From Motilimonas pumila (GTDB taxonomy: Bacteria > Pseudomonadota > Gammaproteobacteria > Enterobacterales > CBDFNC01): 64,000 nt of DNA. A program made the translations under genes and the position numbers. This document shows positions 17,901 to 28,387 of this stretch, piece after piece. Position 1 is the stretch's first letter, and each line of letters begins with the position of its first letter. The stretch lies in NCBI RefSeq assembly GCF_003596335.1, contig NZ_QZCH01000001.1, positions 310,001-374,000 of the forward strand. Direction: 5' to 3'. The notes beneath the pieces were generated by a model, which saw nothing but the letters and a program-made list of their open reading frames with translations, did not search any database and had not been told where the DNA came from.

Positions 17901-20051
17901 TTAACGTTTAGCGTGAGCGGTAAACAAAACCGTTTCCCCCTCATCAAACTGGCATTGGTCACTGGCCGAGATCCCCCGAAGCAGCTGCCCGGCTGGAATG
18001 CCATGCTCATTGGCGACTTGGCGTAAGGTTTGAATCGTGACGCGAATACCATCGGCACTATGATCCACGTCTGGGTAATCGCCATCGGTCAGTAAGATGG
18101 GCAAATCTTTCACAAAATTAACCATCTGTTGCCGCTGCGCGTGTTTGGGGTCGGTACTTGAGTTCGCATTGGCCGCAATCGGCTTTTGCTTTCGCTCCGT
18201 TCTTGTGGCGGGTTCTTTTGCTTGGGCATTAGTTGTCTTAGTTCGACTCGGACGCTGTAAAGCCTCTTCGTTCTGAATTGCTGCCGCCGGCTCTGTGTCT
18301 TGTTTGGAGATGTCTATCAGTGCAGTAAGCCTTTTAGAAATCGATACCTTCAGAAGTAACCCTTGCTCCTGAACGCCATCATTCGTAGTCACAGTTCTGG
18401 CCTTACGAGTCGGGTTTGCGGGATCTAATTCAAGCCAATCTAATCGACTGAGTTCAGCAAGCAGTTTTCGGGGAGCACACCAATGTCTTACGGCATCGGG
18501 ATAGCGGATCAGTATCTGTTCATCAACCATAACCAACGCACTACAGGCCTCTGGGAGCCATGCCAAAGATTCAGGCAGATTCAATGCTGCTTCGTTTTGC
18601 TGGCTTACGTTATTTGAGATAGCGCCATCATATGAATTGTTAGGCTTTTCGCATTCATCACCTGGAGCATTTTCAGTTGCCTGAAGGTGATTAACATCAC
18701 TGGCAAGACGAAGTTCATCATCTTGGTCGGACGTTTTTGACGATGGCGGCTCAGCCGAATTACTGAGTTCAATTGATGATGACGCTTCAGGCAAGTCTGA
18801 ATGCTCACTGGAGCGACTCTGTGGCTCTGCTTGTGTTTGCTGTGTTGCTTCCCACTCAGATTTGCTAAACAGTCTCACGCTACTTGGTACATTCGAGCTG
18901 AACAATAAATCGGCCTCAGATATATGCAGCATGGGTAACCAGATTGGCTTGTCGTCTTTGATCAGCACTTCAGGGGCAAGGCTTTCATATCGCTCATTTG
19001 AGGCGGATTTAATGGCCAATCCTCGCTCAATGAGGATGTCCGCAAGGGTATCGGGATCTCTTGGGATGCCAGGTATCTTGTCTTTGGCCAACAGCTCAAT
19101 GATGTCCTTAGCCGCGCTTTTCCAGACTAGGTAAAGATTGGTTGATTGATTCGATTTTCGTAACCAGACTCTGGCGTCTCGCTGATTGACCAGCCACTGG
19201 GAACTGGCAAGTAATCGCCTCATGGCATCAAGTAGATAGCGTTCGACTGGGACACCAAGGGCATTGTCGTCAACGGAAATTCGTTGAGCTTTCAGGTCTC
19301 GCTGTACACTGGTTTGGTCAGCTTCAATAACCAATTTAGACAGGACATGCTCGGGATCGGTATTGCCAATTGCCTCCAGCATGGCTTGCAAAATTTCAGG
19401 ACCCGGCTGGGTTAACCAGGCGAGCAACTCAGGTGTCATCACCCGGTTTAATACCAAAATTGAAAATTGCTCGTGCCGCTTGCACCGTCCGTCGCGCCAA
19501 CGAATGAAATAACGTTCAATGCTGTTAGTAGTAGTCCAATGGGATAAGGTTTCTAAAAAAGGGTTCCACTGATAGCGTCCATCTTCGTCTGTGATGGACA
19601 GGTCTGAAACGGGCTTACCAATATCATGGAACAAACCGCCTAATGCCGCCGCAACACGCCACCTTGGCTCTAGCTCTTTTTTCTCAACCGGTGTGCCACT
19701 GGCAACAAAGATGATCCCTTCAGCTGCTTGTGCCGCCCAGAAAGCAACTTCCAACGAATGACGTAATAAACCACCCGCGCCACTGTGATGATGATGCTCA
19801 GAAGCTGGCAACAAATGAACATAAGCAGCCAGATGATCAATGCAGGGCTGAATCAGCCTTTGAAAGTCACGCAGGTTAAAGCCAAGTACCTGCCGCAGTT
19901 TGGCAATTAGCTCGTCTTGTGTGGACTGCAAATCCTCGGGGGACGCAGCTGGCAACCCCTTCAGGAATGGCGGGTAGCGTGGGATTTCTACATCGAGTTG
20001 AGATGACAGCTCTGGTAGTGCTTTGGTTTGAAAAAATAGGTTTTTGAACAT
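17901..20051 (-). CDS. traI: TraI, MobH-family relaxase
   Basis: 716 residues, the length known for SXT TraI. The N-terminal relaxase domain has the MobH metal-binding signature: HHHH (86-89), RHS (97-99) and the HD pair in GGLFHDIGKP (142-143). A low-complexity linker rich in Ser, Glu and Lys follows (about 400-480 and 590-640), then a C-terminal domain (about 640-716). It nicks oriT and stays covalently bound during transfer. Strong GGAGG ribosome site 6 bases before the ATG. Confidence 0.95.
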   Translation of the reverse strand: MFKNLFFQTKALPELSSQLDVEIPRYPPFLKGLPAASPEDLQSTQDELIAKLRQVLGFNLRDFQRLIQPCIDHLAAYVHLLPASEHHHHSGAGGLLRHSLEVAFWAAQAAEGIIFVASGTPVEKKELEPRWRVAAALGGLFHDIGKPVSDLSITDEDGRYQWNPFLETLSHWTTTNSIERYFIRWRDGRCKRHEQFSILVLNRVMTPELLAWLTQPGPEILQAMLEAIGNTDPEHVLSKLVIEADQTSVQRDLKAQRISVDDNALGVPVERYLLDAMRRLLASSQWLVNQRDARVWLRKSNQSTNLYLVWKSAAKDIIELLAKDKIPGIPRDPDTLADILIERGLAIKSASNERYESLAPEVLIKDDKPIWLPMLHISEADLLFSSNVPSSVRLFSKSEWEATQQTQAEPQSRSSEHSDLPEASSSIELSNSAEPPSSKTSDQDDELRLASDVNHLQATENAPGDECEKPNNSYDGAISNNVSQQNEAALNLPESLAWLPEACSALVMVDEQILIRYPDAVRHWCAPRKLLAELSRLDWLELDPANPTRKARTVTTNDGVQEQGLLLKVSISKRLTALIDISKQDTEPAAAIQNEEALQRPSRTKTTNAQAKEPATRTERKQKPIAANANSSTDPKHAQRQQMVNFVKDLPILLTDGDYPDVDHSADGIRVTIQTLRQVANEHGIPAGQLLRGISASDQCQFDEGETVLFTAHAKR

Positions 20052-20170
20052 AGTGAACCTCCGACACGATAGTGTGAAGGTTCTTTAGCAACTGAAGATG
20101 TTAGATAGCCGAAAGAAATATGCATTTATCTGTAGTTGTTTTCGTTCTAGTGAAAAAACCGACAGTTACA

Positions 20171-20644
20171 TTACAGTGTGGGGTAAGACAGCTTTTCATT
20201 GTAAGACTGGGCATCATCTTCCCAAACTAGCCGAACAACATGCTTTCGTTTCGTTTGCATATGAACAGCGGCTATTAGCTCAACGGCTTGATACTTTTCG
20301 AGGCTTTCCATTGGAAATTTGTCAGTCACTTCTGATTCAATAACTAAATCGTTACCTTCGGGGAACTCAATTCTGACGTTTCTTGCAGTAGCAGCTCCTT
20401 TATTCCAAATCTTAAGCCGATACTTACTGCTGCCAAGTTTTATAATTGATGCACCAAGGTCAGCTTGCTTTCCTTTCAGAGCATCTTCATTTTCTTTTTC
20501 CAAGAGAATGGTGTTTAGCTTTTCCTGGCTTTCGACAAGTGACTTCTGCCTCTTATTAAAGCTGACCGTTTGCCATGTTGCGTAGCCAGATAAAAGGAAA
20601 GCTAATCCAGCTATCACATCACCTGCATCAATAGTTACTGGCAT
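20171..20644 (-). CDS. Unknown membrane-anchored protein with coiled coil
   Basis: 157 residues. An N-terminal membrane segment (about 6-26, AGDVIAGLAFLLSGYATWQT), a coiled coil (about 30-58), then a beta domain with the IWNKGAATARNVRIEFPEG pattern seen in Ig-like folds of many small bacterial membrane proteins. It starts at the stop of the zinc-ribbon gene (TAATG overlap) and closes the restriction operon. Whether it belongs to the defence function is unknown. Confidence 0.55.
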   Translation of the reverse strand: MPVTIDAGDVIAGLAFLLSGYATWQTVSFNKRQKSLVESQEKLNTILLEKENEDALKGKQADLGASIIKLGSSKYRLKIWNKGAATARNVRIEFPEGNDLVIESEVTDKFPMESLEKYQAVELIAAVHMQTKRKHVVRLVWEDDAQSYNEKLSYPTL

Positions 20645-20925
20645 TACCTAATCCTTATATTCTTGCTACCAGAAAAAGCCTTTTTCAAAGATTTACGTAG
20701 TTCGTCTTGAACGTCTTTTAAAACTTCTTCCTTGATTTCAGAAAGGTGCTCATCAATATTTTCGCTATTCTCTTGAATAAGCTCATCTTTATTGAACTCT
20801 CTGCCACAAGATGCACAAGTCATTACTTGTATTGTTTCATCGCAACCGTCTTCGTAGGAAAAGTCTGAACAGCCACAAGTCGGGCAAAGCAATCTTATAC
20901 TTCTATTGTATTTTTCAGGATTCAT
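20644..20925 (-). CDS. Small zinc-ribbon protein of unknown function
   Basis: 93 residues. Four cysteines in two pairs (CPTCGC near 14-19 and CASCGR near 37-42) define a zinc ribbon, followed by an acidic/basic coiled coil (EHLSEIKEEVLKDVQDELRKS). Overlaps the next gene as TAATG, so the two are probably a functional pair. 93 bases separate it from mrr. No family name assigned. Confidence 0.6.
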   Translation of the reverse strand: MNPEKYNRSIRLLCPTCGCSDFSYEDGCDETIQVMTCASCGREFNKDELIQENSENIDEHLSEIKEEVLKDVQDELRKSLKKAFSGSKNIRIR

Positions 20926-21018
20926 TCTAACTTCCCGTTATGTTAGCGGCCGTATTTAATCGCATATATTCAAGAACTAAAAAATGCATTTTGGAATTCT
21001 CTTGGTGCTTATTAACAG

Positions 21019-21873
21019 TTAAAGGCCTAAATACCAGCTAGGATCAACTGTTACTTTTTCAACTAACTCTGTTTTAACGCCTAAACTAAGTTCCTTGAGT
21101 TTATCGGCTAACTGATCACCATCGACCAAGTCAATCGGAGCAACGCCATCACGGTTGGCTTCTTCAATGGCAGCTTTTGTAAAGCTACCTGTAGTGATAA
21201 ACATCCCACGATCAGCTCTACCAACGGTTGCGCCCCTAAAATCACGGATCTCGGGAGCCCCAACGGAACCTTTGTACTTTTTACACTGAAAAGCGATATG
21301 AAAGCTCATCAAACCGTTGATTCGGGCAATTCCTTTGCCATCGATACCACCATCACCCGTGCGGCCAGTCACTTCAACATGGATAAAACCTGATTCTCTC
21401 AATAACCTCTGTGTTAGTCGCTCAAACGCATCCGGGCTCATTTCTTCAATTAGCACATGGTGCAGTTTTTCACGCCATAGCATAGCCTCTTCTGGGGAGT
21501 CATCGGACGACAGTTCTGGAGTAGATGTCGTAGCATTAGACTGTTCAGGCTTGCGGTCCAGAGCTCTAACAAAGTTGACAATTTCTCTGCTATCAATTTC
21601 CGGTTCCTGTCTGGCTTTATCTGTGAGTGCCCACACACCACGAGAAGAGTTTTCCAGATAGCCTGCTTTTTTAAGATAGGTTCTAGCCCAAGCCAATCGA
21701 TAGCCAATCTCTGTTTGGCTACTTTTTTCGGGGTTGTGCAGAACAGCCAAAGTACCCTCATCAAACTTCTCAAGCTCGACAACTTCTTCGTAAATCTCGT
21801 CGATACTGCCTGAGCCGCCAAGGTTTACTAATGCCTTTATTAGCGGGAGCATAAGTTGATCGAATGTGACCAT
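21019..21873 (-). CDS. mrr: Mrr-type restriction endonuclease
   Basis: 284 residues. The N-terminal Mrr winged-helix domain (about 5-90) is followed by the PD-(D/E)xK nuclease domain: MSPDAFERLTQRLL, then GDGGIDG (173-179) and QCKK (196-199). Mrr enzymes cut DNA bearing foreign methylation. The start overlaps the mcrC stop as TAATG. Full length and apparently intact. Confidence 0.93.
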   Translation of the reverse strand: MVTFDQLMLPLIKALVNLGGSGSIDEIYEEVVELEKFDEGTLAVLHNPEKSSQTEIGYRLAWARTYLKKAGYLENSSRGVWALTDKARQEPEIDSREIVNFVRALDRKPEQSNATTSTPELSSDDSPEEAMLWREKLHHVLIEEMSPDAFERLTQRLLRESGFIHVEVTGRTGDGGIDGKGIARINGLMSFHIAFQCKKYKGSVGAPEIRDFRGATVGRADRGMFITTGSFTKAAIEEANRDGVAPIDLVDGDQLADKLKELSLGVKTELVEKVTVDPSWYLGL

Positions 21874-23000
21874 TATTTTTTCTCCTGGAAACTCTTTTGT
21901 AAAAGAACAAGTAGGCGTTCTCTGATTGATATAGCTGACTCACCTAAATTAACAGTGCAAAACCATATTGGATGACCTTGAATTGTTACCATCTCAGCAA
22001 CTTCTTTATCTACTGTCGGGTGAAGTAACATGCCAATACTTTCAAGTGATTTGGGGTCTGAAGTGTCTTCCTGGCTTCTAAGGTAAGTATACATTTGGTA
22101 GATATAACCACTGCGAAGAGTCTCTTCCCTATGCCAGCCTTTAGTGGTCACTGAATTGAATTTTGTGTCGATTACCAAACGCTTGTCTCGTGAACGATTA
22201 TCGATAATGATGTCTGTTTTCATGCTGGGTAGAATTTCGTCTATCCCTGAGCTTTTATCTGATATCTGCCAATCAAACTGTTTGCCAGCCAATACTCGCC
22301 ACTCTCTTTTATCTAGTGCTACGGCATAGAAACCCGCTACAGCTTTTTCAAACAATTTTCTAAGCCACTCTTTTCGAGTGTCAGGAGCTGTCAGATGAAA
22401 TTGACCGTCAAACTCTGTGGGTATAGCGAGTGAAAAAGCCAAATCGGCTGCAGCAACCATCTTCTGATCGCTAATATCATGGCGTCCAAATCTTTCCGAC
22501 TTTCCGCTGTAATTTATTGGCTTTGCCTTGCTCACGCCTAGACGTTCCAAACTCAGCATTAAGGCTCGGCATTTATGGGCAAGAGTTGGTTTAATATTCA
22601 GCTTTGATAAACGTTCTAATGCAGATCTAACATAACGATTACGGGGAGTGTCTACCGTTAACTCATCAAAGCGACAGCATACCTTACCTTTTTCAAGTAG
22701 CCTTTGCCGCTCGGTGGTTAGGGTATCTATGCGTCCACGAACTCGACTGATTACAGCAACTTTCGATTCATACCCATAGCTTAAATTTCGCATCATGCGT
22801 TCTTCAACTTGATGGCAGAGAATCTCGGCAACCAAATCTGCGATGTCTTCTGGGTTATCTTCTACGTCGACTTTATTGGCACCAAGGTGACGATAAAGAT
22901 CTGAAGCATAGAGCATCAACAACCACAAATTACGAACAGGAATATTTCCTAATCGTCGCGACGAAGTGATGAGGGTTTGTGCATCGGCAACAGCAGACAT
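21873..23000 (-). CDS. mcrC: McrC, nuclease subunit of McrBC-type restriction system
   Basis: 375 residues with the McrC N-terminal block (NIPVRNLWLLMLYASDLY) and a C-terminal nuclease motif, Asp263 in TDIIID and DTK at 278-280. The family subunit adds the cutting activity to McrB rings and stimulates GTP hydrolysis. Overlaps mcrB by one base (TAATG) and mrr by one base. Confidence 0.92.
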   Translation of the reverse strand: MSAVADAQTLITSSRRLGNIPVRNLWLLMLYASDLYRHLGANKVDVEDNPEDIADLVAEILCHQVEERMMRNLSYGYESKVAVISRVRGRIDTLTTERQRLLEKGKVCCRFDELTVDTPRNRYVRSALERLSKLNIKPTLAHKCRALMLSLERLGVSKAKPINYSGKSERFGRHDISDQKMVAAADLAFSLAIPTEFDGQFHLTAPDTRKEWLRKLFEKAVAGFYAVALDKREWRVLAGKQFDWQISDKSSGIDEILPSMKTDIIIDNRSRDKRLVIDTKFNSVTTKGWHREETLRSGYIYQMYTYLRSQEDTSDPKSLESIGMLLHPTVDKEVAEMVTIQGHPIWFCTVNLGESAISIRERLLVLLQKSFQEKK

Positions 23001-25198
23001 TAGATACCCTCAATCAAAGCATCTTTTGATTTGATAGCGCGCTCTATATCATCAAACCAATATTCTTCTAGAAGCGGTCCAATCTCTGTTTCAACCACAC
23101 CCTGAAACCATGCTGCAGCATCTTCAATCTTTGTATTTAAAGGTGGTGTTACATAACTGTGGCCGATTTTAAACTGAGGGCCCAAGTTGCGATCTTTTGA
23201 AATCTCGTTATTTATTGAGACTATGCGCTGTTCAATTAACTGCAAAAAATCGTTATCAATACCAGCCTTACTATGAACCCAATTGCGCCATGCCTCACCG
23301 AGCGTTGGCTTAAGATCAAAAAATGCGAATCGGCGACGTAGAGCAAGGTCAACAAGTGCTAATGAGCGGTCGGCAACATTCATAGTGCCAATAACATAAA
23401 GGTTAGCAGGAATATGAATTCTTTCGCCTTCAGATCGACGATAACTAAGCTCCAAAGCTTCACTTGGCGTGCGCTTGTCAGCCTCTAATAATGTGAGCAT
23501 TTCGCCAAAAATCTGAGCAGGGTTTCCTCGGTTAATTTCTTCGATAACGACTACGTGTTTGATGCTCGCATCTTTTTTGGCTTCATTAATCATTTCCAGA
23601 AATGGACCATCAACGAGAGTTAATTTTCCTTCGCCTAATGGCCTCCAACCACGCACAAAATCTTCATATGATAGATTGGGGTGGAACTGAACAGCGCGTA
23701 GAGAGTTTTCGTCCTTTTGGCCCATTAACGCATATGCAAGTTTCTTTGCGAGCCATGTCTTACCAGTTCCCGGTGGGCCTTGGAGAATAAGGTTTTTCTT
23801 ATGTCTAAGCTGAGTAATTATTTTTGCGATGCTTTCTCTTTCAAGAAAACAACCATCGGCAATGATGTCGTCAATTGTATAAGGTTCAATAGGCGCAGTC
23901 AGAACAGCAACTTCGTCTTCTTCTGCCGATAGCTCCTCGTCATCAAGGTCAGTAGCATTCGGATGAGCGGATGTGTCGGTATCCTTAAATAGCCAGGCCG
24001 AGAGCGACAGTTCTGGAAAAGAGTGCACGGGGTAGGCGTCCTCTTGAAATCGTGTTTCTAGATCATCAATCAGACCGAAGTAATCTCTTGAGCTACAGCG
24101 ACCTTTTTCGCCATTCTTGCCTATTTCTAAACCCAGCTTTTTAGTAATGTATGTCTGTGATTGGCCATCAAGTGTCAGATACTTCCATGGTCTAATCCAA
24201 TACAGCCCCATTGAGAGGTTCCAGCCGGTTCCCCAGCATTTAGTCGCAGTTTCATAAGCGTCGTAAAGTGCCTCTGCGGTATCAGTTTCTGAGTTATTAG
24301 CGTGTTCTATCGCGGCCTCAAAAAGGTTCCATAATGTATCAATGTCATGTTCACCCCGTCGATATTTGTATCCAAAAAACCAAGAGCGTTGATTATTAAC
24401 AACAGGGATACCTTCAAAGGAATTAGGAACAGGCGTTTCAACTTTCAAAAAAGCAGCAAGCTGGCTTGCGATGGCTATTCGGTTAGCATCGGTAATGCCC
24501 CGGTTAAACAGGCCGAAGACGGTAAACGGGCAAATATCACTTAGCAACTCTTTTGTGCCTTCCTTAGGCTGATCTTGAAGGACAGAAATGCTTTCAATTT
24601 TGTTCGGTAAATCGTGGATGGCTGACATTAAAGAAGCACGATCATCCTTGTAAGTTAATAGCTTGTCGGCAAACTCTTCGTAAAATTGGGTCCATTTAAA
24701 ACGCTGTTTATCGACAGGAGTATCACCAAAGCGCTCCTTCCAATAGGGAGCATTGCGAAAACGATCTATATCCTGGGATTTATTATTGAAAGTGAAGCCA
24801 ATAAGCCCCTCTGTCATCCAATCATCGGGAGAAACGCGCCAAATAGTGCTGCGATTGGTATAGAAATACCATTCATTAACAGGCTCAAAGCGTGGTTGCC
24901 ATTCAACGTCGACAAACCGGCCATCGCCATGATTACGGGTAATCACACCAATAGCTTTAATCCCCATTACTGAAACAGTCTGGCCTTTAGTATCAAAAGG
25001 GAGCTCTCGCTTTCTTGTATATGACGATTTAATGGCAATCTTGTCGCCCGGCTGCATACTACGGACTACATCGAGATATTTATCTTCATAGCCATTTTGC
25101 CAAACGCCATCGTTGAGAAAACGCTCCGTTTGGTCTTCACTACCTTTGCCGTAGGATGCACCCACAAACCAGAATGAATTAGATTTATGTGTTGTCAT
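23000..25198 (-). CDS. mcrB: McrB-type AAA+ GTPase with N-terminal EVE/PUA-like domain
   Basis: 732 residues, longer than classical McrB. Residues 8-125 resemble an EVE/PUA-like modified-base reader (SFWFVGASYG..., SMQPGDKIAIK). A helical middle region follows (about 165-400). The C-terminal AAA+ motor has Walker A GPPGTGKT (474-481), Walker B with VVVIEEINRG (549-558) and the McrB signature TMNVADRS (605-612). Partner is McrC directly downstream. The N-terminal domain decides which modified DNA is recognised; its ligand is unknown. 15 bases after hsdR. Confidence 0.9.
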   Translation of the reverse strand: MTTHKSNSFWFVGASYGKGSEDQTERFLNDGVWQNGYEDKYLDVVRSMQPGDKIAIKSSYTRKRELPFDTKGQTVSVMGIKAIGVITRNHGDGRFVDVEWQPRFEPVNEWYFYTNRSTIWRVSPDDWMTEGLIGFTFNNKSQDIDRFRNAPYWKERFGDTPVDKQRFKWTQFYEEFADKLLTYKDDRASLMSAIHDLPNKIESISVLQDQPKEGTKELLSDICPFTVFGLFNRGITDANRIAIASQLAAFLKVETPVPNSFEGIPVVNNQRSWFFGYKYRRGEHDIDTLWNLFEAAIEHANNSETDTAEALYDAYETATKCWGTGWNLSMGLYWIRPWKYLTLDGQSQTYITKKLGLEIGKNGEKGRCSSRDYFGLIDDLETRFQEDAYPVHSFPELSLSAWLFKDTDTSAHPNATDLDDEELSAEEDEVAVLTAPIEPYTIDDIIADGCFLERESIAKIITQLRHKKNLILQGPPGTGKTWLAKKLAYALMGQKDENSLRAVQFHPNLSYEDFVRGWRPLGEGKLTLVDGPFLEMINEAKKDASIKHVVVIEEINRGNPAQIFGEMLTLLEADKRTPSEALELSYRRSEGERIHIPANLYVIGTMNVADRSLALVDLALRRRFAFFDLKPTLGEAWRNWVHSKAGIDNDFLQLIEQRIVSINNEISKDRNLGPQFKIGHSYVTPPLNTKIEDAAAWFQGVVETEIGPLLEEYWFDDIERAIKSKDALIEGI

Positions 25199-25213
25199 CT
25201 ATAAAAGCACCCT

Positions 25214-28200
25214 TTATTTCGTCCATGAATTCGACAATGACTCTGCCTGTTTTAACACAAGCTCTACAGCTTCAGCGGCTTTGTCAGGTGGATATTTGTA
25301 ACGCTGTAAAGTGCGGCGCACGAGTATTTTTAATTTAGCTCGAACACTGTCACGAACTTGCCAATCAACCGTGGTCGATTTTCTGAGTTTGTCAGTAATT
25401 TCGACGGCAATCTTTTTAAGGATCTCATCACCAAGTTCACGTACAGCGCTTTCATTGTTGGCTAGGGCATCATAAAACGCGATTTCATCTGGATTTAACC
25501 CCAGTTCAGCCTCGCGCATCATTTCTTCCTGAAAGTCTTTGGCCATTTGAATAAGTTCTTCAATGACCTGAGCTGTTTCAATGGCGCGGTTATTGTACTT
25601 TCTAAGCGTTTCTTGCAAGCGGTCTGCGTATTTCTTCTCTTGCACAACGTTATTACGTGTTTTCGCTTTAATGTCATCTTTGAGTAGTTTTTCAAGTAAC
25701 TCAACGGCGAGGTTGCGCTCTGGCATCTGTCGCACGTCTTCTAAAAACTCATCCGATAGCAAACCAATATTGGGCTTGTCCAAGCCACAAAGTGCGAACA
25801 CGTCAGCAACGCCTTCGGCGATCACTGCGTTATCTAGGATCTGTTTCAGTGCCGAGTTCTTTTCTTCCTGAGTACGCTTTTTATCAACGCTGGTAAACTT
25901 GCTAATAGCGGCCTTAATGGCTGAGTAAAACGCAATTTCTTTTCGTAACTCTTTAGCCTCATCCAAAGTACTACATAGTGAGTAAGATTTCGTCGCTGCC
26001 AACACTAAGTCTAAGAAACGCTTTTTACCATCCTCCAAGCCGAGCACATAGTTAGCGGCAGGCACCAAGAGTTTGTGCGCTTGTGATTCATAACCCGATA
26101 TGTCCAAACCATCGGATTTTGGTGTTTTCCCGAACATGCCACGGATAGCATCAATTTTTTCTAAAAGAATAGAAAACGCTTCTTCTGCATTGAGTGTTGG
26201 CTCGCCTTTACCCTTAGAGTCTGTATAGGTTTTTAATGCTTGCTTAAGTTCATTGGCTATACCGATGTAATCAACAACTAGACCGCCTGGCTTATTTTTA
26301 AACACGCGGTTAACCCGAGCAATTGCCTGCATCAGGTTATGGCCCTTCATCGGTTTATCGACGTACATTGTATGACAACAAGGCGCATCGAAACCGGTTA
26401 GCCACATATCCCTAACAATGACGAGCTTCAGTGGGTCGTTGAGATCCTTAAAGCGCTTTTCTAAGCGTTTTTTGGTTTTTTTGTTATAGATATGGGGTTG
26501 CAGAAGTGGCTTGTCCGAAGCAGACCCTGTCATAACAATCTTAATCGCCCCTTTTTCAGGATCATCCGAATGCCATTCAGGACGCAATGCAACAATCTCA
26601 TTATAAAGATGCGCACAGATATCACGGCTCATGGACACTATCATAGCTTTACCATCCATAGTGGCATTGCGTGTCTCAAAGTGCTCGATCAAGTCAGCCG
26701 CAACTTGGCTTAATCTAGGAGTCGCACCAACAAGCTTTTCAAGACGGCTCCATTCCCCCTTAGTTTTCTCACGGTTGCTGACGTCCTCTTCGTCCTCTAC
26801 CACTTCATCAACTTGATCGGACAACTCAGCGATTTCAGCATGGTTCAAATCAAGCTTTGCCAAGCGCGACTCATAATAAATAGGAACGGTTGCGCCATCA
26901 TCTACTGCATCTTGAATGTCGTAGATGGACACATAGCCACCAAATACAGCGCGAGTGTCTTTGTCTTCTTGTGAAATGGGTGTACCAGTAAAACCAATAA
27001 AGGAAGCAGACGGTAGCGCATCGCGCATATGCTTGGCGTAACCAAACTTATATTGACCATCTGCACTTAAGGTGGCTTTCAGGCCATATTGGCTGCGGTG
27101 TGCTTCGTCTGAGATAACAACTATATTGTGACGCTCATTGAGTATTGGATGATGCTTCTCGTCGTCAAGCAGGGCAAACTTTTGCACTGTGGTAAAAATG
27201 ATGCCGCCAGACTCTCTTTCAGCTAATAACTGTCTTAACGCATCTCTGTCAGATGCTTGAACAGGCGTTTGCTTCAAGAGCTCAACTGCGTTGCAGAACG
27301 TGGCATAGAGCTGACCATCTAGATCATTGCGATCAGTAACGACAATCAGCGTTGGGTTATTCATAGCCTTTTGCTGAAGCAACATACCGGCATAGCAACA
27401 CATTGAAATACTTTTGCCGCTGCCTTGAGTGTGCCAAACCACACCTGCTTTTTTACTACCAGGTACAACCTCATCACCATAGGTTGCCCGCTTCTCTGTT
27501 ACGCCATCAATTTGCTGAGCCGCAATGACTGTCGCCTTTACCGCTTCTCGCACAGCATGAAACTGGTGATAACCAGCAATCTTCTTAATGATCGTCTCAC
27601 CGTCTGTTTCAAACAATACAAAAAATCGTATGTAATCCAGCAGTAACTCACGATCAAAAAAACCACGAACCATGGTTTCTAGCTGCCACTCCAGTAGCGG
27701 TTTATCGTTTTCACTTTTAATAGTGCGCCAAGGCATAAAACGCTCTTGGTTAGCAGTTAGAGAGCCTACCCGAGCTGTGTAACCATCACTGACTACTAAC
27801 GCCTCATTGAAGATGAAAAGGTCTGAGACTTCATCTTTATAGGTTTGCAGCTGATTAAAGGCATCCCAAATATCGGCATTTTCATCGCTTGGGCTTTTCA
27901 GCTCAAGCACAGCAATCGGTAAGCCGTTGATAAAACAAATGACATCAGGCCGACGTGGCTGTTTAGTGCCAGTAATCGTGAACTGATTGACGACTGAAAA
28001 GGTGTTGTTGTTTAGGTTATCGAAATCAATGATAAAAGCATGGTCTGCAATTGGCTCGCCATCGTCTTTTTTATATTCAACAGGCACACCTTCCAATAAC
28101 AACCGATGAAATGCGCGGTTATTGGTGATTAAATCCAAACTTTCAGGTTTTAAAACAATCGCTTTAAACTGCTCGTAGCAATGCTCAATCTGTACGGCAG

Positions 28201-28378
28201 GAAGGTGTTTATTGATCGTTTCAAATGCCGTTCTAAGTTGACCATCCAATACCACTTGCGCGTAGTCATTACGAAGTGGGCTGTCGCTATCTGGGGCAAT
28301 ATCAGGGCCATGCAAAACATCCCAACCACCCTCTTGAAACCAGTCTAAGCAGAGATCTTCTAGTTGTTCTTCGTTCAT
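25214..28378 (-). CDS. hsdR: HsdR, type I restriction endonuclease motor subunit
   Basis: 1054 residues. The N-terminal nuclease has the PD-(D/E)xK core (RPDVICF, then VLELK at 157-161). The SF2 translocase has Walker A HTQGSGKS (316-323), DEAH (424-427) and GFTGTPI. The C-terminal helical part binds the methylase. It works with HsdM/HsdS to cut unmodified DNA at a distance. It follows the SIR2-like gene rather than hsdS directly. Confidence 0.96.
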   Translation of the reverse strand: MNEEQLEDLCLDWFQEGGWDVLHGPDIAPDSDSPLRNDYAQVVLDGQLRTAFETINKHLPAVQIEHCYEQFKAIVLKPESLDLITNNRAFHRLLLEGVPVEYKKDDGEPIADHAFIIDFDNLNNNTFSVVNQFTITGTKQPRRPDVICFINGLPIAVLELKSPSDENADIWDAFNQLQTYKDEVSDLFIFNEALVVSDGYTARVGSLTANQERFMPWRTIKSENDKPLLEWQLETMVRGFFDRELLLDYIRFFVLFETDGETIIKKIAGYHQFHAVREAVKATVIAAQQIDGVTEKRATYGDEVVPGSKKAGVVWHTQGSGKSISMCCYAGMLLQQKAMNNPTLIVVTDRNDLDGQLYATFCNAVELLKQTPVQASDRDALRQLLAERESGGIIFTTVQKFALLDDEKHHPILNERHNIVVISDEAHRSQYGLKATLSADGQYKFGYAKHMRDALPSASFIGFTGTPISQEDKDTRAVFGGYVSIYDIQDAVDDGATVPIYYESRLAKLDLNHAEIAELSDQVDEVVEDEEDVSNREKTKGEWSRLEKLVGATPRLSQVAADLIEHFETRNATMDGKAMIVSMSRDICAHLYNEIVALRPEWHSDDPEKGAIKIVMTGSASDKPLLQPHIYNKKTKKRLEKRFKDLNDPLKLVIVRDMWLTGFDAPCCHTMYVDKPMKGHNLMQAIARVNRVFKNKPGGLVVDYIGIANELKQALKTYTDSKGKGEPTLNAEEAFSILLEKIDAIRGMFGKTPKSDGLDISGYESQAHKLLVPAANYVLGLEDGKKRFLDLVLAATKSYSLCSTLDEAKELRKEIAFYSAIKAAISKFTSVDKKRTQEEKNSALKQILDNAVIAEGVADVFALCGLDKPNIGLLSDEFLEDVRQMPERNLAVELLEKLLKDDIKAKTRNNVVQEKKYADRLQETLRKYNNRAIETAQVIEELIQMAKDFQEEMMREAELGLNPDEIAFYDALANNESAVRELGDEILKKIAVEITDKLRKSTTVDWQVRDSVRAKLKILVRRTLQRYKYPPDKAAEAVELVLKQAESLSNSWTK

Positions 28379-28387
28379 TTTATACTC

